Shown piece after piece: positions 18,527 to 28,162 of a stretch of 64,000 nucleotides of DNA. Where the stretch lies: positions 1 through 64,000 of the forward strand of contig CAINED010000044.1 in assembly GCA_903847605.1 (NCBI GenBank), given 5' to 3'. Source of the DNA: an uncultured Hyphomicrobiales bacterium. GTDB taxonomy: Bacteria > Pseudomonadota > Alphaproteobacteria > Rhizobiales > Beijerinckiaceae. The translations under genes were made by a program, and so were the position numbers. Position 1 is the first letter of the stretch. Each line of letters opens with the position of its first letter. The notes under the pieces are model-generated. The model saw only the letters and a program-made list of their open reading frames with translations, searched no databases and had not been told where the DNA came from.

Positions 18527-19528
18527 ATGTCCTATCAAACTGGGTCCGTGGCGACTCCCGCAGTCGCGCCGGCGACCGTTTCTGACGTCCGCTATGTCGA
18601 ATGGGGTCCAATCATCGCAGGCGCTGTCGCAGCCTCGGCGATTTCTTTTGTGCTGCTCACGTTCGGCGCGGCAGTCGGTTTCTCCATGACATCGCCGTGG
18701 CCGAACGCCGGGTTCTCGGCCGCGGTCGTGGGGATCATCGTCGCGATCTGGACTGTCCTGGTGCAGATCGCCGCCTTCGCTGGCGGCGGCTATCTAGCCG
18801 GCCGCATGCGTGTGCGCTGGGGCGAGCCGGATACGGAAGAAGCCCGTTTCCGCGACGCCGCTCACGGCTTCCTTGTGTGGGCGCTTGGAGTGGTGATCGG
18901 CGCGGCCTTGCTTGGCAGCGTGATCGGCGCTGGCGTGAAAACGGCAACCGACGCGGCGACGCGCGTGGCTGGCGGGGTCGCGGCGGGCGCCACGTCGAAT
19001 CCTTCGGTCACATCGCAGATGACATCGCAACTCATGCCCTATGAATCCGTGATCGACGTCATGCTGAGGCCTGCGGCTCCAGCGGCCGGACAGGCGGGGC
19101 AGGGTGCGGGAGCTGCTGCCCCGGGCGGCGCGGCGGGAGCGCCGGCAACCGGCGCAACTGCAGCGCCCTCGCGCGATGATGCCGCCTTTCGCGCGGAAAC
19201 AGGCCGCGTTTTGACCAGTGTCATCCGCAATCGCGAACTGACATCGGCAGACCGGACCTATCTCGCAGCGCAGTTGGCGAGCCGCTACAACATTCCGCAG
19301 GCCGAAGCGGAGAAGCGTGTGGATACAGCGGTCACGAGTGCCCGGGATGCGGAAATTCGTACCCGTGAAGCCGCCGACAAGGCGCGTCGCGCAGCAGTCA
19401 TCGCGGGCTTTCTCGCAGCGGCCTCTCTGCTGATCTCCTGCGCGGCTGCGGTTGGCGCAGCGGCGATGGGCGGGCGCGACCGCGACGACAGCACACCGCT
19501 GATGTTCGCGGGCTACCGCTTCTGGTAG
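18527..19528 (+). CDS. Multi-pass membrane hypothetical protein
   Basis: MSYQTGSVATPAVAPATVSDVRYVEWGPIIAGAVAASAISFVLLTFGAAVGFSM...; start 10 nt after the micropeptide. Confidence 0.75.
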   Translation: MSYQTGSVATPAVAPATVSDVRYVEWGPIIAGAVAASAISFVLLTFGAAVGFSMTSPWPNAGFSAAVVGIIVAIWTVLVQIAAFAGGGYLAGRMRVRWGEPDTEEARFRDAAHGFLVWALGVVIGAALLGSVIGAGVKTATDAATRVAGGVAAGATSNPSVTSQMTSQLMPYESVIDVMLRPAAPAAGQAGQGAGAAAPGGAAGAPATGATAAPSRDDAAFRAETGRVLTSVIRNRELTSADRTYLAAQLASRYNIPQAEAEKRVDTAVTSARDAEIRTREAADKARRAAVIAGFLAAASLLISCAAAVGAAAMGGRDRDDSTPLMFAGYRFW

Positions 19529-19546
19529 CGCGTTTGCATTGGCTGG

Positions 19547-19575
19547 AAAGGGCGCGCCGCAAAGCGCGCCCTTTT
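19547..19575 (+). terminator. Rho-independent terminator
   Basis: AAAGGGCGCGC-CGCAAA-GCGCGCCCTTTT. Confidence 0.75.
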
Positions 19576-19660
19576 CGTTGCGCCGTGTGACGTCCAGCAC
19601 ATCGGGCCATCGCAAGCGGGGCTAATCTCTCTGCAAGTTCAATGCTTCGGAGAGGCGACC

Positions 19661-20662
19661 ATGCGCAAGATTGTTATCGGCCTGATGTTCGCGACCACCA
19701 TGTCCGGCGCGGCTTTGGCGAGCTCGGATCAGGAAGTCTGTCAGGGCAACGACCACCCGGCAGCCGTCGCGGCCTGCACGCGAATTCTCGACCAGGGCGG
19801 GCTGACGCCTTCCCGCGAAGCGATCACGCGCTATTACCGCGCCTACAGCTTCGGCGAGACCGGCAAGCGCCGCGAGGCGATCGCCGACCTCAACATCGCC
19901 ATCGAACTCGATCCGACCGACGCCGACTATTTCGATCTGCGCGGGCGCAACCACCGCCGGATCGGCGAGATCGACAAGGCCATCAGCGACTATTCGTCGG
20001 CGGTCGAAATCGATCCCAAGAACCATTCGAGCTGGAACGGGCTCGGCTTCATCTACGAAAAACGCCACGAACTCGATCGCGCCCTCGCTGCTTATGAAAA
20101 AGCGGTCGAGGCCAAGCCGGATTTCGACATTGGCCATCGCAACATCGGCGATGTGCATGCCGCTCTCGGCCAGTTCACCCAGGCGATCGCCGCCTATAAC
20201 AAGGCGATCAACATCGACAGGGACGACCCCAGTCACTTTCGCTCGCGCGGTCTGACCTATTTCTACCAGGGCGATAACCCGCGCGCGATCCAGGATCTGC
20301 GCAAGGCGGTCGCTCTTCAGGACGCTTATGCGATGCTGACGCTCTTCATCGCCCGGGCCCGCAATGGCGAAGACGGTGTGGCAGAACTGCGCAAGAACAT
20401 GATCGCCGGCCGCGATAATCGCTTCCCCTTCATCCTCGCAGAGACTCTGCTGGGCAAGCGCGATGCGGCTTCGACCTTGCGCGCCGCCGAAGACGACGAC
20501 AATCGCTGCGAAGCGCATTATTACATCGGCGCTTTCCGCTCGCTGAAGGGCGACATGGCCGGCGCCGCGCAATCATGGCGTGAAGCGGTGAAACTCTGCT
20601 CCGGCACGATCTTCGAAGGCATCAGCGCCAAGGTTGAACTGTCGAAGATCGCTGATCGCTGA
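19661..20662 (+). CDS. Secreted TPR-repeat protein
   Basis: Signal peptide and repeated TPR consensus (AIADLNIAIELDPTDADYFDLRGRNHRRIGEIDKAISDYSSAVEIDPK...). Confidence 0.88.
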   Translation: MRKIVIGLMFATTMSGAALASSDQEVCQGNDHPAAVAACTRILDQGGLTPSREAITRYYRAYSFGETGKRREAIADLNIAIELDPTDADYFDLRGRNHRRIGEIDKAISDYSSAVEIDPKNHSSWNGLGFIYEKRHELDRALAAYEKAVEAKPDFDIGHRNIGDVHAALGQFTQAIAAYNKAINIDRDDPSHFRSRGLTYFYQGDNPRAIQDLRKAVALQDAYAMLTLFIARARNGEDGVAELRKNMIAGRDNRFPFILAETLLGKRDAASTLRAAEDDDNRCEAHYYIGAFRSLKGDMAGAAQSWREAVKLCSGTIFEGISAKVELSKIADR

Positions 20663-20680
20663 TCGCGATTTAACCTGAAT

Positions 20681-20711
20681 GAAAATGGCCGGCGTCCCGC
20701 CGGCCATTTTC
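20681..20711. terminator. Bidirectional terminator between convergent genes
   Basis: Perfect 14-bp stem GAAAATGGCCGGCG-TCC-CGCCGGCCATTTTC. Confidence 0.8.
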
Positions 20712-20719
20712 TTTAAAAT

Positions 20720-21772
20720 TCACTCCGCCGCCTGTCGAAACCCGCCGCCGCCCGTCCATGGCTGCACGATCTCGCGCGCGATATGTTCGATATTCTCGAC
20801 CGTCGGGATCATCTTGCAGAGCGTGAGTTCGATGCCGAGGTCGCTGAAGCGCCCGATCTGCTTGCGCACAGCCTCCGGCGTGCCGATGCATCCGGCCTTG
20901 AGCGCCGGCAGCATGCGCTGCTTTACCTTGCGCTGATCTTTGTCCGGATCGTGTTTGAAGATGCGTTCCACCGTCGCTTCAAGCGCGGTATCGCGATCCG
21001 TGCCGAGCGCGACGAAGGGATTGAGCGCATAACGCACTTTCCGTCCGCTTGCCGTTTGTCTGCGGTTCATGTCGGCGACGGAGGCTTCGAGCTGGCGCAT
21101 GAGGTCGTCTGTGTCGACCGCTTCCTTGGGAAATTCGATGAACCACCAGTCGCATTCTTCCGCGATGAATTGGCGGCCCCTGTCGCTTCGGCTTACGGAA
21201 TAGATTTCCGGCGGATGTTCGGAACGCGGCTTCACCAGCAGGCGGCCATTCTCCAGCTTGTAGTGTTCGCCATCGTAAGAAAAAGTCTCGTTGGACCAGA
21301 GCCCGCGCAGGATCGCGATGAATTCCGTCGTGCGGCGATAACGATCCTCGCCCTGCAGCACCGTACCGCCGAACATTTTGAATTCTTCATCGTACCAGCC
21401 ATTGACGATATTGATCGCCATGGGCTTGCGGCAGATGCGATCGAGAGAAACCGCGAGCTTCGCGATCATCACCGGGTCCCAAAGGCCGGGATGCACGGCG
21501 ACGAGCGGTTTGATGTTCTCGAAACGCGGCGCGATGGCGCTCGCCATCACCCAGGCCGCGAGATCCTGGCCGAGATGACGTTCGGCAAACAAAGTCAGTC
21601 CGAAACCGCATTTGTCCGCGGCGCCGAGCAATTCGATGGCGTGCTCGTATTGCGCGTCGCGCCGGTCGGCCGGCAGCGGTCCAAGCGCTTCGGCCACCGC
21701 CTGCGCCGCTTCGGGCGAGCCGACAGTCGCCATGGGAATGGGGCAATAGAGTCCGAATTGCATGAGCGTCAC
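20720..21772 (-). CDS. LLM-class flavin-dependent oxidoreductase (luciferase-like monooxygenase)
   Basis: FGLTLFAERHLGQDLAAWVMASAIAPRFENIKPLVAVHPGLWDPVMIAKLAVSLDRICRKPMAINIVNGWYDEEFKMFG. Confidence 0.9.
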   Translation of the reverse strand: MTLMQFGLYCPIPMATVGSPEAAQAVAEALGPLPADRRDAQYEHAIELLGAADKCGFGLTLFAERHLGQDLAAWVMASAIAPRFENIKPLVAVHPGLWDPVMIAKLAVSLDRICRKPMAINIVNGWYDEEFKMFGGTVLQGEDRYRRTTEFIAILRGLWSNETFSYDGEHYKLENGRLLVKPRSEHPPEIYSVSRSDRGRQFIAEECDWWFIEFPKEAVDTDDLMRQLEASVADMNRRQTASGRKVRYALNPFVALGTDRDTALEATVERIFKHDPDKDQRKVKQRMLPALKAGCIGTPEAVRKQIGRFSDLGIELTLCKMIPTVENIEHIAREIVQPWTGGGGFRQAAE

Positions 21773-21819
21773 CTGAGATTTTCTTGGTCTTCGATCGGAT
21801 ACCTAGACGATAAAATCCC

Positions 21820-22845
21820 TCATTGGCCAAGCGCTTGTTTGACGCGGGCGACGACCTGCGGCGGAGCCCCGGCGGCCTTGCGCAAGACTTCGTCGACTTC
21901 CTCGCCGGTCACGAGATTGATTTCGGCCATGCGCTTTTCCGCATCTTTCAGGAATTCGGCGTCGACAAGCGTTTTCGCGAACGCCTCGCGCAAAGTCTTG
22001 GCGCGGTCGGCGGGAACATCGGGCGGGGCAAGGAAGGGCCGGCCCAGGAGTTCGCGCGCGAGGATGAATTCGAGCGCCGCCTTGTCGGTCGGCTCCGTGA
22101 CGAGATTGCGGATGAGCCGGATTCCCTTCAACTCGGGGTGTTCGCGGTCGCCGGTGTGGAACAGGAGATTGAGCTTATTCTCGCGCAGCCAGTGTTGCTG
22201 CGTCGCCTTCAGCGCGCTCCACGACCAGTAGGCGACGCCCTCGAGTTCGCCGCGCTCCATCGCCAATGCTGCGTCATGAGTATTCTTGTAGCCCTTGATG
22301 ATCTTGAATTTCGTCCCCGCGAGAAAATTCAGCGCGACGGGGATGAGTTCGGAATCCGCGCCAGCGCCCGTGCCGGGCACGAGCAGTTCCATCTGCTTGA
22401 GGTCCTCGTAGGTTTTCACCTTCGACGTGTGCCACGACATCGCCAGCGTGCTTTCGCGGTTCATGCTGCCGATCCACACGAATTTCGTGAAGTCGATGCC
22501 GAGTTCGTTGCGCCCGAGGATCGGATCGAAAGCAAGGCCGCGGCCCACCGTGCCGATCGTTGCGCCATCTTTCGGCGCAATCTTGTAGAGATATTCGGAG
22601 GCCTTGAGCCCGCCCGCGCCGATCATGTTGCGCACGACGAATGTCGGATTGCCGGGGATATAGCGGCCCATATGCGCCGTCAGCAGACGCGCATAGAAAT
22701 CGTAAGAGGAATTGTTCGCGGTATAGACGATCATGTTGATCTGCCGGCCGCGATAAAATTCTTCGACCGATTGGGCCCGTGCAGACATTGGGCTGCCCAC
22801 CAGCGCGAGACCGACTGCCACGCCTGTAATCGCCTTCCAATTCAT
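21820..22845 (-). CDS. TTT substrate-binding protein
   Basis: FYRGRQINMIVYTANNSSYDFYARLLTAHMGRYIPGNPTFVVRNMIGAGGLKAS; signal peptide. Confidence 0.87.
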   Translation of the reverse strand: MNWKAITGVAVGLALVGSPMSARAQSVEEFYRGRQINMIVYTANNSSYDFYARLLTAHMGRYIPGNPTFVVRNMIGAGGLKASEYLYKIAPKDGATIGTVGRGLAFDPILGRNELGIDFTKFVWIGSMNRESTLAMSWHTSKVKTYEDLKQMELLVPGTGAGADSELIPVALNFLAGTKFKIIKGYKNTHDAALAMERGELEGVAYWSWSALKATQQHWLRENKLNLLFHTGDREHPELKGIRLIRNLVTEPTDKAALEFILARELLGRPFLAPPDVPADRAKTLREAFAKTLVDAEFLKDAEKRMAEINLVTGEEVDEVLRKAAGAPPQVVARVKQALGQ

Positions 22846-23061
22846 CGAACCCTCCCTCGCGCTATGGCTGCGCTTGTCGCCGCAGTTTTGCGCGAAGAGC
22901 GTTATTCTTCAAGCGGCGATCCACGCAATAATTAAATCCGGCTTTGAACGGAACGATTGCCGCGATCCTCCATTTAATTTTGTAGGAATAGCAAGGGCCT
23001 CGCGCTTCTTCGCTTTTCCCTATGGCTGCACCGGAGAGGCGGTGCAGAACCAACAGGAGAA

Positions 23062-23397
23062 ATGTCAATGGACAGACGTATGTTCTTGCGCTCGGCGCTG
23101 GTCGTGGCGGGGTCCGCGACGGCTTTTGCCGTGATGGGCGCGCGGGAGTCGAAGGCGGAGAGTCTGATCGACCAGCTGAAAAATCCGGCTGAGGCGCTGC
23201 CCCCGAGCGCCGCCGACTTGCCGGCAGAAGGCGCGCAGGAGGCGCAGTACTACGGTGGGCGCGGACGCGGCTGGCGTCACCGCCGTTGGCGCGGTCGGGG
23301 TTACGGCTACGGTTGGCGTCGCCGGGCTGTCGTTCGCCGCTGCTGGTGGCGCCGTAGCCGCTGGGGCCAACTGGTCCGCGTGTGCCGCGGCTGGTAA
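23062..23397 (+). CDS. Tat-signal small protein with Arg/Trp/Gly-rich C-terminus
   Basis: MSMDRRMFLRSALVVAGSATAFA (RRxFLR), then YYGGRGRGWRHRRWRGRGYGYGWRRRAVVRRCWWRRSRW. Confidence 0.6.
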   Translation: MSMDRRMFLRSALVVAGSATAFAVMGARESKAESLIDQLKNPAEALPPSAADLPAEGAQEAQYYGGRGRGWRHRRWRGRGYGYGWRRRAVVRRCWWRRSRWGQLVRVCRGW

Positions 23398-23425
23398 TTT
23401 CGGCCATCTGACTTGAATGCAGAAA

Positions 23426-23455
23426 GTCGTCCGGCGCTTGGCCGGGCGGCTTTTT
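23426..23455 (+). terminator. Rho-independent terminator
   Basis: GTCGTCCGGC-GCTTG-GCCGGGCGGC (two G-U pairs) then TTTTT. Confidence 0.7.
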
Positions 23456-23529
23456 GCGTTTGAACAGGCAGTTGCGTATGAACGCTTCCGCTTGGGTTCG
23501 CCAGGGCAAGCCATTGCAGGGAGGTCCAC

Positions 23530-23961
23530 TTGGCCGTCATTCCGAAAAATCTTCATCAGCCGATCAACGCCGCCTATCCCGATAATACCGTCCTCGTCGG
23601 CAGCGTATTGCCCGATGGCTTTGCCCAGTTCACGCCGCGCGGCAGCGTCTATGTTCTCGACGATACACATTTCGCCATGTGGGAACGCGGCAGCGGCTCC
23701 ACCAATGCCAATTTGAAGGACGGCAGCAAGCTCACAATCTTTTTCCGCAACATGGCGCTGCGTGAAAGCGGCGTCCTGCCACGCGGTGGCATCGCGCGCT
23801 TTTATGGCACTGCGAAACTCGTGAAGGATGGGCCGCTGCGCGAGCAAATCTACAAGGGCATGATCAAGCCGGAGCAGGAACGCGATCCCGACATGAAAGG
23901 CTTTGGCGTTGTCATCGAGGTCGAACGCGCCGAGCATATCGATGGAAAGCCGTTGACCTGA
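23530..23961 (+). CDS. Pyridoxamine 5'-phosphate oxidase-like family protein
   Basis: LVGSVLPDGFAQFTPRGSVYVLDDTHFAMWERGSGSTNANLKDGSKLTIFFRN...GIARFYGTAKLVKDGPLREQIY. Confidence 0.65.
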   Translation: MAVIPKNLHQPINAAYPDNTVLVGSVLPDGFAQFTPRGSVYVLDDTHFAMWERGSGSTNANLKDGSKLTIFFRNMALRESGVLPRGGIARFYGTAKLVKDGPLREQIYKGMIKPEQERDPDMKGFGVVIEVERAEHIDGKPLT

Positions 23962-24000
23962 CGCCGGAGGGGGCGAAGGTCAAAGCGGAGGGAGAGAACC

Positions 24001-25017
24001 ATGCGGAAATACATCAGGGCCGCCTGTTCAGCCGTGGTTGTCGCGATGGCTTGCGCTATTGCGCAAGCGCAGACGCCTGAAGCCTTTTACAAGGGCCGCT
24101 CCGTCAGCATTGTCATGGGAACAGGGCCGGGCGGCAGCTATGATCTCTACGCCCGGCTCATCGCCAATCATTACGGCAAGCACCTGCCGGGCAATCCGAC
24201 CTTCGTGATCGAACATATGCCCGGCGCGGGCGGAGCAGTCGCCGCCAACAATCTCTTTAGCGTCGCGCCGCAGGATGGCTCCAAAATTCTGCTCGCGCAT
24301 TCGCTGCCGCTGATCGAGACGTTGCAGCCCTCCAACATCAGGTTCAAGTCCACGGAATACCAGTGGATCGGCGCCTACGACCAGATTAGCCAGGTGCTGG
24401 CGATCTGGCATACGCAACCGGGCCGCAACGTCGCGGATTTGAAGGGCGGCAACATCGTGCTCGGCGCTATGGGGCGCAATCATCTGACCTATCAGTGGGC
24501 GACGCTTCTCAAGGACGGGCTTGGCGCGCAATTCAAGATTGTCACCGGCTATACGACCGGCGGCGCGCTCAACATTGCCATGGAAAAGGGCGAAATCGCC
24601 GGCTGGCCGGCAGCATGGGAGAATCTGTCCGGCCGCAATGCGCATTGGTTGCGCGACAAGCTGGTTCATATCCCGCTGGTGTTCACCCTGAAGCGCATGC
24701 GCGAACTGCCGGATGCGCCGACGTTGAGCGAAATCACATCGGGCGAAGCGCGCGAGATCGCGGAATTTCTGGCGTCGGGCACCGTGCACGCGCGTGCGCT
24801 CGCAGCGGGCCCGAAAGTCCCGGCGGATCGCATCGAAGCTCTCCGCAAGGGCTTTGACGCGATGGTCGCCGACAAGGCCTTTCTGGCCGAGGCGGAGAAA
24901 CTGCATCTCGCCATCGAGCCGCGCTCCGCGAAGGAAGTGCTCGACCTCGCCGCGAAAATCGTGAATGCCTCGCCTGAATTCATCGCGAAGGTGAAGAAGG
25001 CCGTCGGCGCGGAGTAG
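24001..25017 (+). CDS. TTT substrate-binding protein
   Basis: FYKGRSVSIVMGTGPGGSYDLYARLIANHYGKHLPGNPTFVIEHMPGAGG; signal peptide. Confidence 0.88.
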   Translation: MRKYIRAACSAVVVAMACAIAQAQTPEAFYKGRSVSIVMGTGPGGSYDLYARLIANHYGKHLPGNPTFVIEHMPGAGGAVAANNLFSVAPQDGSKILLAHSLPLIETLQPSNIRFKSTEYQWIGAYDQISQVLAIWHTQPGRNVADLKGGNIVLGAMGRNHLTYQWATLLKDGLGAQFKIVTGYTTGGALNIAMEKGEIAGWPAAWENLSGRNAHWLRDKLVHIPLVFTLKRMRELPDAPTLSEITSGEAREIAEFLASGTVHARALAAGPKVPADRIEALRKGFDAMVADKAFLAEAEKLHLAIEPRSAKEVLDLAAKIVNASPEFIAKVKKAVGAE

Positions 25018-25041
25018 CGCGGTTACTGTTCAGGATTTGGG

Positions 25042-25992
25042 ATGAAAGTCGCAACGATCAGGCGCGGCGGCGAAACGCTGCTGGCGCTTTCCGACAAGGG
25101 CCGGACGATGATTCCCCGCGACATGCTTGCGAGGGACGATGCGCGCTCGGCGCATTTTGCAGACGCGACTTCATTCATTCGCGGCGGCGAACAGGCGCGA
25201 GCCTTTGCCCATGAACTACTGGCGCGCGGGGCTATTGCACATCTTGAGGATTTCGATCTCGCCGCTCCGATGCTGCCGTCCACCATTCTCCTGAGCGGCA
25301 GCAACTACACCGAGCATAACCGCGAAAAGGCGAACACGCCGATATCAGGCAAGGAGCCCGAATTCTTCGTCAAGACCTCCGACTGCGTGATCGGTCCCAA
25401 CGAGGACATCGTGGCGGATACGCTCTTTACGAAAAAGCTCGACGCCGAGACCGAGCTCGCCGTGGTCATCGGCAAGCCCGGACGGCATATCCCCGTCGAG
25501 CGGGCGCTCGACCATGTCTTCGGCTACACGATCATCAACGACCTCACCGCGCGCGAGCGGCAGGTGCGGCGCAACGAACAGGGGTTCGTCTGGTACGAAC
25601 TTGGCCGCGCGAAAGCCTTCGAGACCTCCGCGCCGCTGGGACCATGGATCGTCACAGCGGACGAGGTCGGCGATCCCCAGAACCTGCGATTGCGCACGCG
25701 CATCAACGGGGAGTTGCGCCAGTCCTCGATGACCTCGAACATGATTTTCAACTGCGCGCGCCTCATCCACTTCTTTTCGGCCAATTTCACTCTGCGGCCG
25801 GGCATGGTGATCGCGACGGGCACGCCGGGCGGCACCGCCTGGTCCACCGACGCCGAACTCGGCGGCAAATGGATCGGCGGCGCCGGCGACGAGCCGCTCG
25901 TACCGGCCAAGGGCTATCTGCAGCCCGGCGATGTCATTGAATGTGAAGTGGAAAAGATCGGAATTCTGCGCAATCGCGTCGTCCCAGGCTGA
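25042..25992 (+). CDS. Fumarylacetoacetate hydrolase (FAH) family protein
   Basis: LLSGSNYTEHNREK ... LDAETELAVVIGKPGRHIPVERALDHVFGYTIINDLTARERQ ... LRPGMVIATGTPGG. Confidence 0.92.
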   Translation: MKVATIRRGGETLLALSDKGRTMIPRDMLARDDARSAHFADATSFIRGGEQARAFAHELLARGAIAHLEDFDLAAPMLPSTILLSGSNYTEHNREKANTPISGKEPEFFVKTSDCVIGPNEDIVADTLFTKKLDAETELAVVIGKPGRHIPVERALDHVFGYTIINDLTARERQVRRNEQGFVWYELGRAKAFETSAPLGPWIVTADEVGDPQNLRLRTRINGELRQSSMTSNMIFNCARLIHFFSANFTLRPGMVIATGTPGGTAWSTDAELGGKWIGGAGDEPLVPAKGYLQPGDVIECEVEKIGILRNRVVPG

Positions 25993-26091
25993 CGCAGGCG
26001 AACTCACCTGTGAACTGCGCCTGCCGCGCGTCATTCCTGCCTTGCGATTGCCCCATCGGGCGGCCAATCTCCCGGCCAACGTGAATGGCGT

Positions 26092-26904
26092 ATGGCCGGA
26101 GTGATTCGGATGGCGGAACTGCCTTTCGAGGATGTGGCGGAACTCGACAAAGGGGACAGTGAACCGTCCTTCCTCGTCGATGTGGACGGGTTCGAGGGTC
26201 CCCTCGACCTGCTGCTGGAGCTTGCCCGGCGCCAGAAGGTCGATCTCGCCAAGATTTCCGTTCTTGCCTTGGCCGAACAATATCTCGAATTCATCGATCA
26301 GGCGCGCAAGGTGCGGCTGGAACTCGCTGCCGATTACCTCGTGATGGCGGCGTGGCTCGCCTATCTCAAATCCCGTCTCCTGCTGCCGGATGAACCCAAA
26401 ACCAGCGAAGAGCCTGCGGCGGCCGAACTCGCCGCCGCGCTGGCGCAAAAGCTGCGCCGCCTCGAAGCCATCCGCGCCGCTGCCGAGAATCTGTCCAATC
26501 GACCGCGGCTCGGACGCGACATGTTCCTGCGTGGCGAGCCCGAAGGCATTTCGATCATCAGGCATTCGCAGTTTCAGGCGTCACTTTACGAACTGCTGCA
26601 ATCCTATGCGCAGCAGCGCCAGCGCGCGGTGCTTTCGCGCGTGACGGTGCGTCAGCGAGTCGTCTGGTCGATGGCCGAGGCGCGCGAGGCGCTGGAGCGG
26701 CTCGCCGGCTTCGCGCTCGAATGGACCGTGATGGAGGATTACATTTCGCGCTTCATGACGAGCCCGCAGATGCGCCGCACGGTGCGCGCCTCGAGCTTCA
26801 GCGCCTCGCTGGAACTGGTGCGCGAGGGCAAGATTCTCCTGCGGCAGGATGCGGCGTTCGCACCGATCTGGATCAAAGGACGAAGCGAAAACGAGGCGGC
26901 CTGA
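26092..26904 (+). CDS. scpA: Segregation and condensation protein A
   Basis: FLVDVDGFEGPLDLLLELARRQKVDLAKISVLALAEQYLEFI. Confidence 0.95.
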   Translation: MAGVIRMAELPFEDVAELDKGDSEPSFLVDVDGFEGPLDLLLELARRQKVDLAKISVLALAEQYLEFIDQARKVRLELAADYLVMAAWLAYLKSRLLLPDEPKTSEEPAAAELAAALAQKLRRLEAIRAAAENLSNRPRLGRDMFLRGEPEGISIIRHSQFQASLYELLQSYAQQRQRAVLSRVTVRQRVVWSMAEAREALERLAGFALEWTVMEDYISRFMTSPQMRRTVRASSFSASLELVREGKILLRQDAAFAPIWIKGRSENEAA

Positions 26905-26990
26905 GACGCCTCGTGACGAACTTTTGGCGAAGACGAAGCGGCCCGAGCCCTTCGCCTTCAGGAAAACAGTAAACAGGGGAGTGCCCGTCA

Positions 26991-28136
26991 GTGGCAGAGG
27001 CGGCAAGGTTGTTTCCGGTGGATGAAGACGACAACAGGGATGCGCCCGAGAGCGCCAACGATTCCCAAAAGGCGCCTGCAAAGGGCAGGGGGAGAACCCG
27101 CGCCCTGCGCGAAGTCGCCACCGAAAATGCCGAGCCGGCCGAACGTACGGCCGAAATGATCGAGGCCATTCGCATCGCTGAAGCCATGGTCTTTGCCGCC
27201 GAAGGCCCGATCGACGAAGGCGAGATCGCCAAGCGCATTTCCGACGGCCTCAAGATCGCCGACGTGATGCAGGAGGTGCGCGCCGATTACCAGCATCGCG
27301 GCGTCAATCTCATCCGCGCCGGGCGCAAGTGGACCTTCCGCACCGCCGCCGATCTCGGCTGGCTGCTCTCCAAGGAGATGCAGCAGCAGAAGAAGCTGTC
27401 GCGCGCTGCGCTCGAAACGCTGGCGATCATCGCCTACCACCAGCCCGTTACGCGCGCGGAAATCGAGGACATCCGTGGCGTCGCCATCTCCAAGGGCACG
27501 CTCGACGTTCTCATGGAAACGGGTTGGGTGCGCCTGCGCGGCCGCCGCAAGGCGCCGGGCCGTCCCATCACTTACGGGACGACCGACGATTTCCTCCTGC
27601 ATTTCGGGCTTGAAGGCATCACCGACCTGCCGGGCCTCGACGAACTCAAGGGCGCGGGCCTCTTCGACGGCCGTCTGCCGCCGGGCTTCGGCGTGCCGAC
27701 CCCGAACGACAGCGCCGAACTGGCGGAGGACGAGGAGCCGCTGGAAGAGGGCGACCTTCTCGCCTTCTCCGAAGATGTGCCGGACATCGATCCGGAAGCT
27801 GGCGCAGAGGTGGTTTCAGAAGAAGATATCGAGGCGAAACTGCAGCGCGCTGCAGAATTGCCTGACGAAAGCGAAGTATCAGGGGAGCCTCCGGCCGAAC
27901 CGGGCGCGGCCCTTGCCGCCGAAGGCGAGGCCGCACATGAAGCGGGCCACGAGAGCGTCGAAAGTTTGAGCGAAAGCGCGGACGCTCCGCGTGAAAGCAT
28001 CGAAGACGTTGCCGAGGGTGAGGCAGAGGCCGCCTTCATGGAGCCTGAGGCGGAGAGCGGGCGATCAGATGCGGAAACGTCGTCCTCCGCCAGCGAACCC
28101 GGAACGGCAGCAGAAGCCCCAGACAAGAAAGACTAG
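26991..28136 (+). CDS. scpB: Segregation and condensation protein B (long acidic C-terminal extension)
   Basis: EAMVFAAEGPIDEGEIAKRI...LSRAALETLAIIAYHQPVTRAEIEDIRGVAISKGTLDVLMETGWVRLRGRRKAPGRPITYGTTDDFLLHFGLEGI. Confidence 0.95.
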   Translation: MAEAARLFPVDEDDNRDAPESANDSQKAPAKGRGRTRALREVATENAEPAERTAEMIEAIRIAEAMVFAAEGPIDEGEIAKRISDGLKIADVMQEVRADYQHRGVNLIRAGRKWTFRTAADLGWLLSKEMQQQKKLSRAALETLAIIAYHQPVTRAEIEDIRGVAISKGTLDVLMETGWVRLRGRRKAPGRPITYGTTDDFLLHFGLEGITDLPGLDELKGAGLFDGRLPPGFGVPTPNDSAELAEDEEPLEEGDLLAFSEDVPDIDPEAGAEVVSEEDIEAKLQRAAELPDESEVSGEPPAEPGAALAAEGEAAHEAGHESVESLSESADAPRESIEDVAEGEAEAAFMEPEAESGRSDAETSSSASEPGTAAEAPDKKD

Positions 28137-28162
28137 CTCGCTGCTCTGCTTCTGACATCTCA

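Noticed and set aside
20783-22231. 482-aa plus-strand ORF over LLM oxidoreductase and TTT receptor
   Set aside because: Fully antisense to two genes with clear homology; no recognisable domain.
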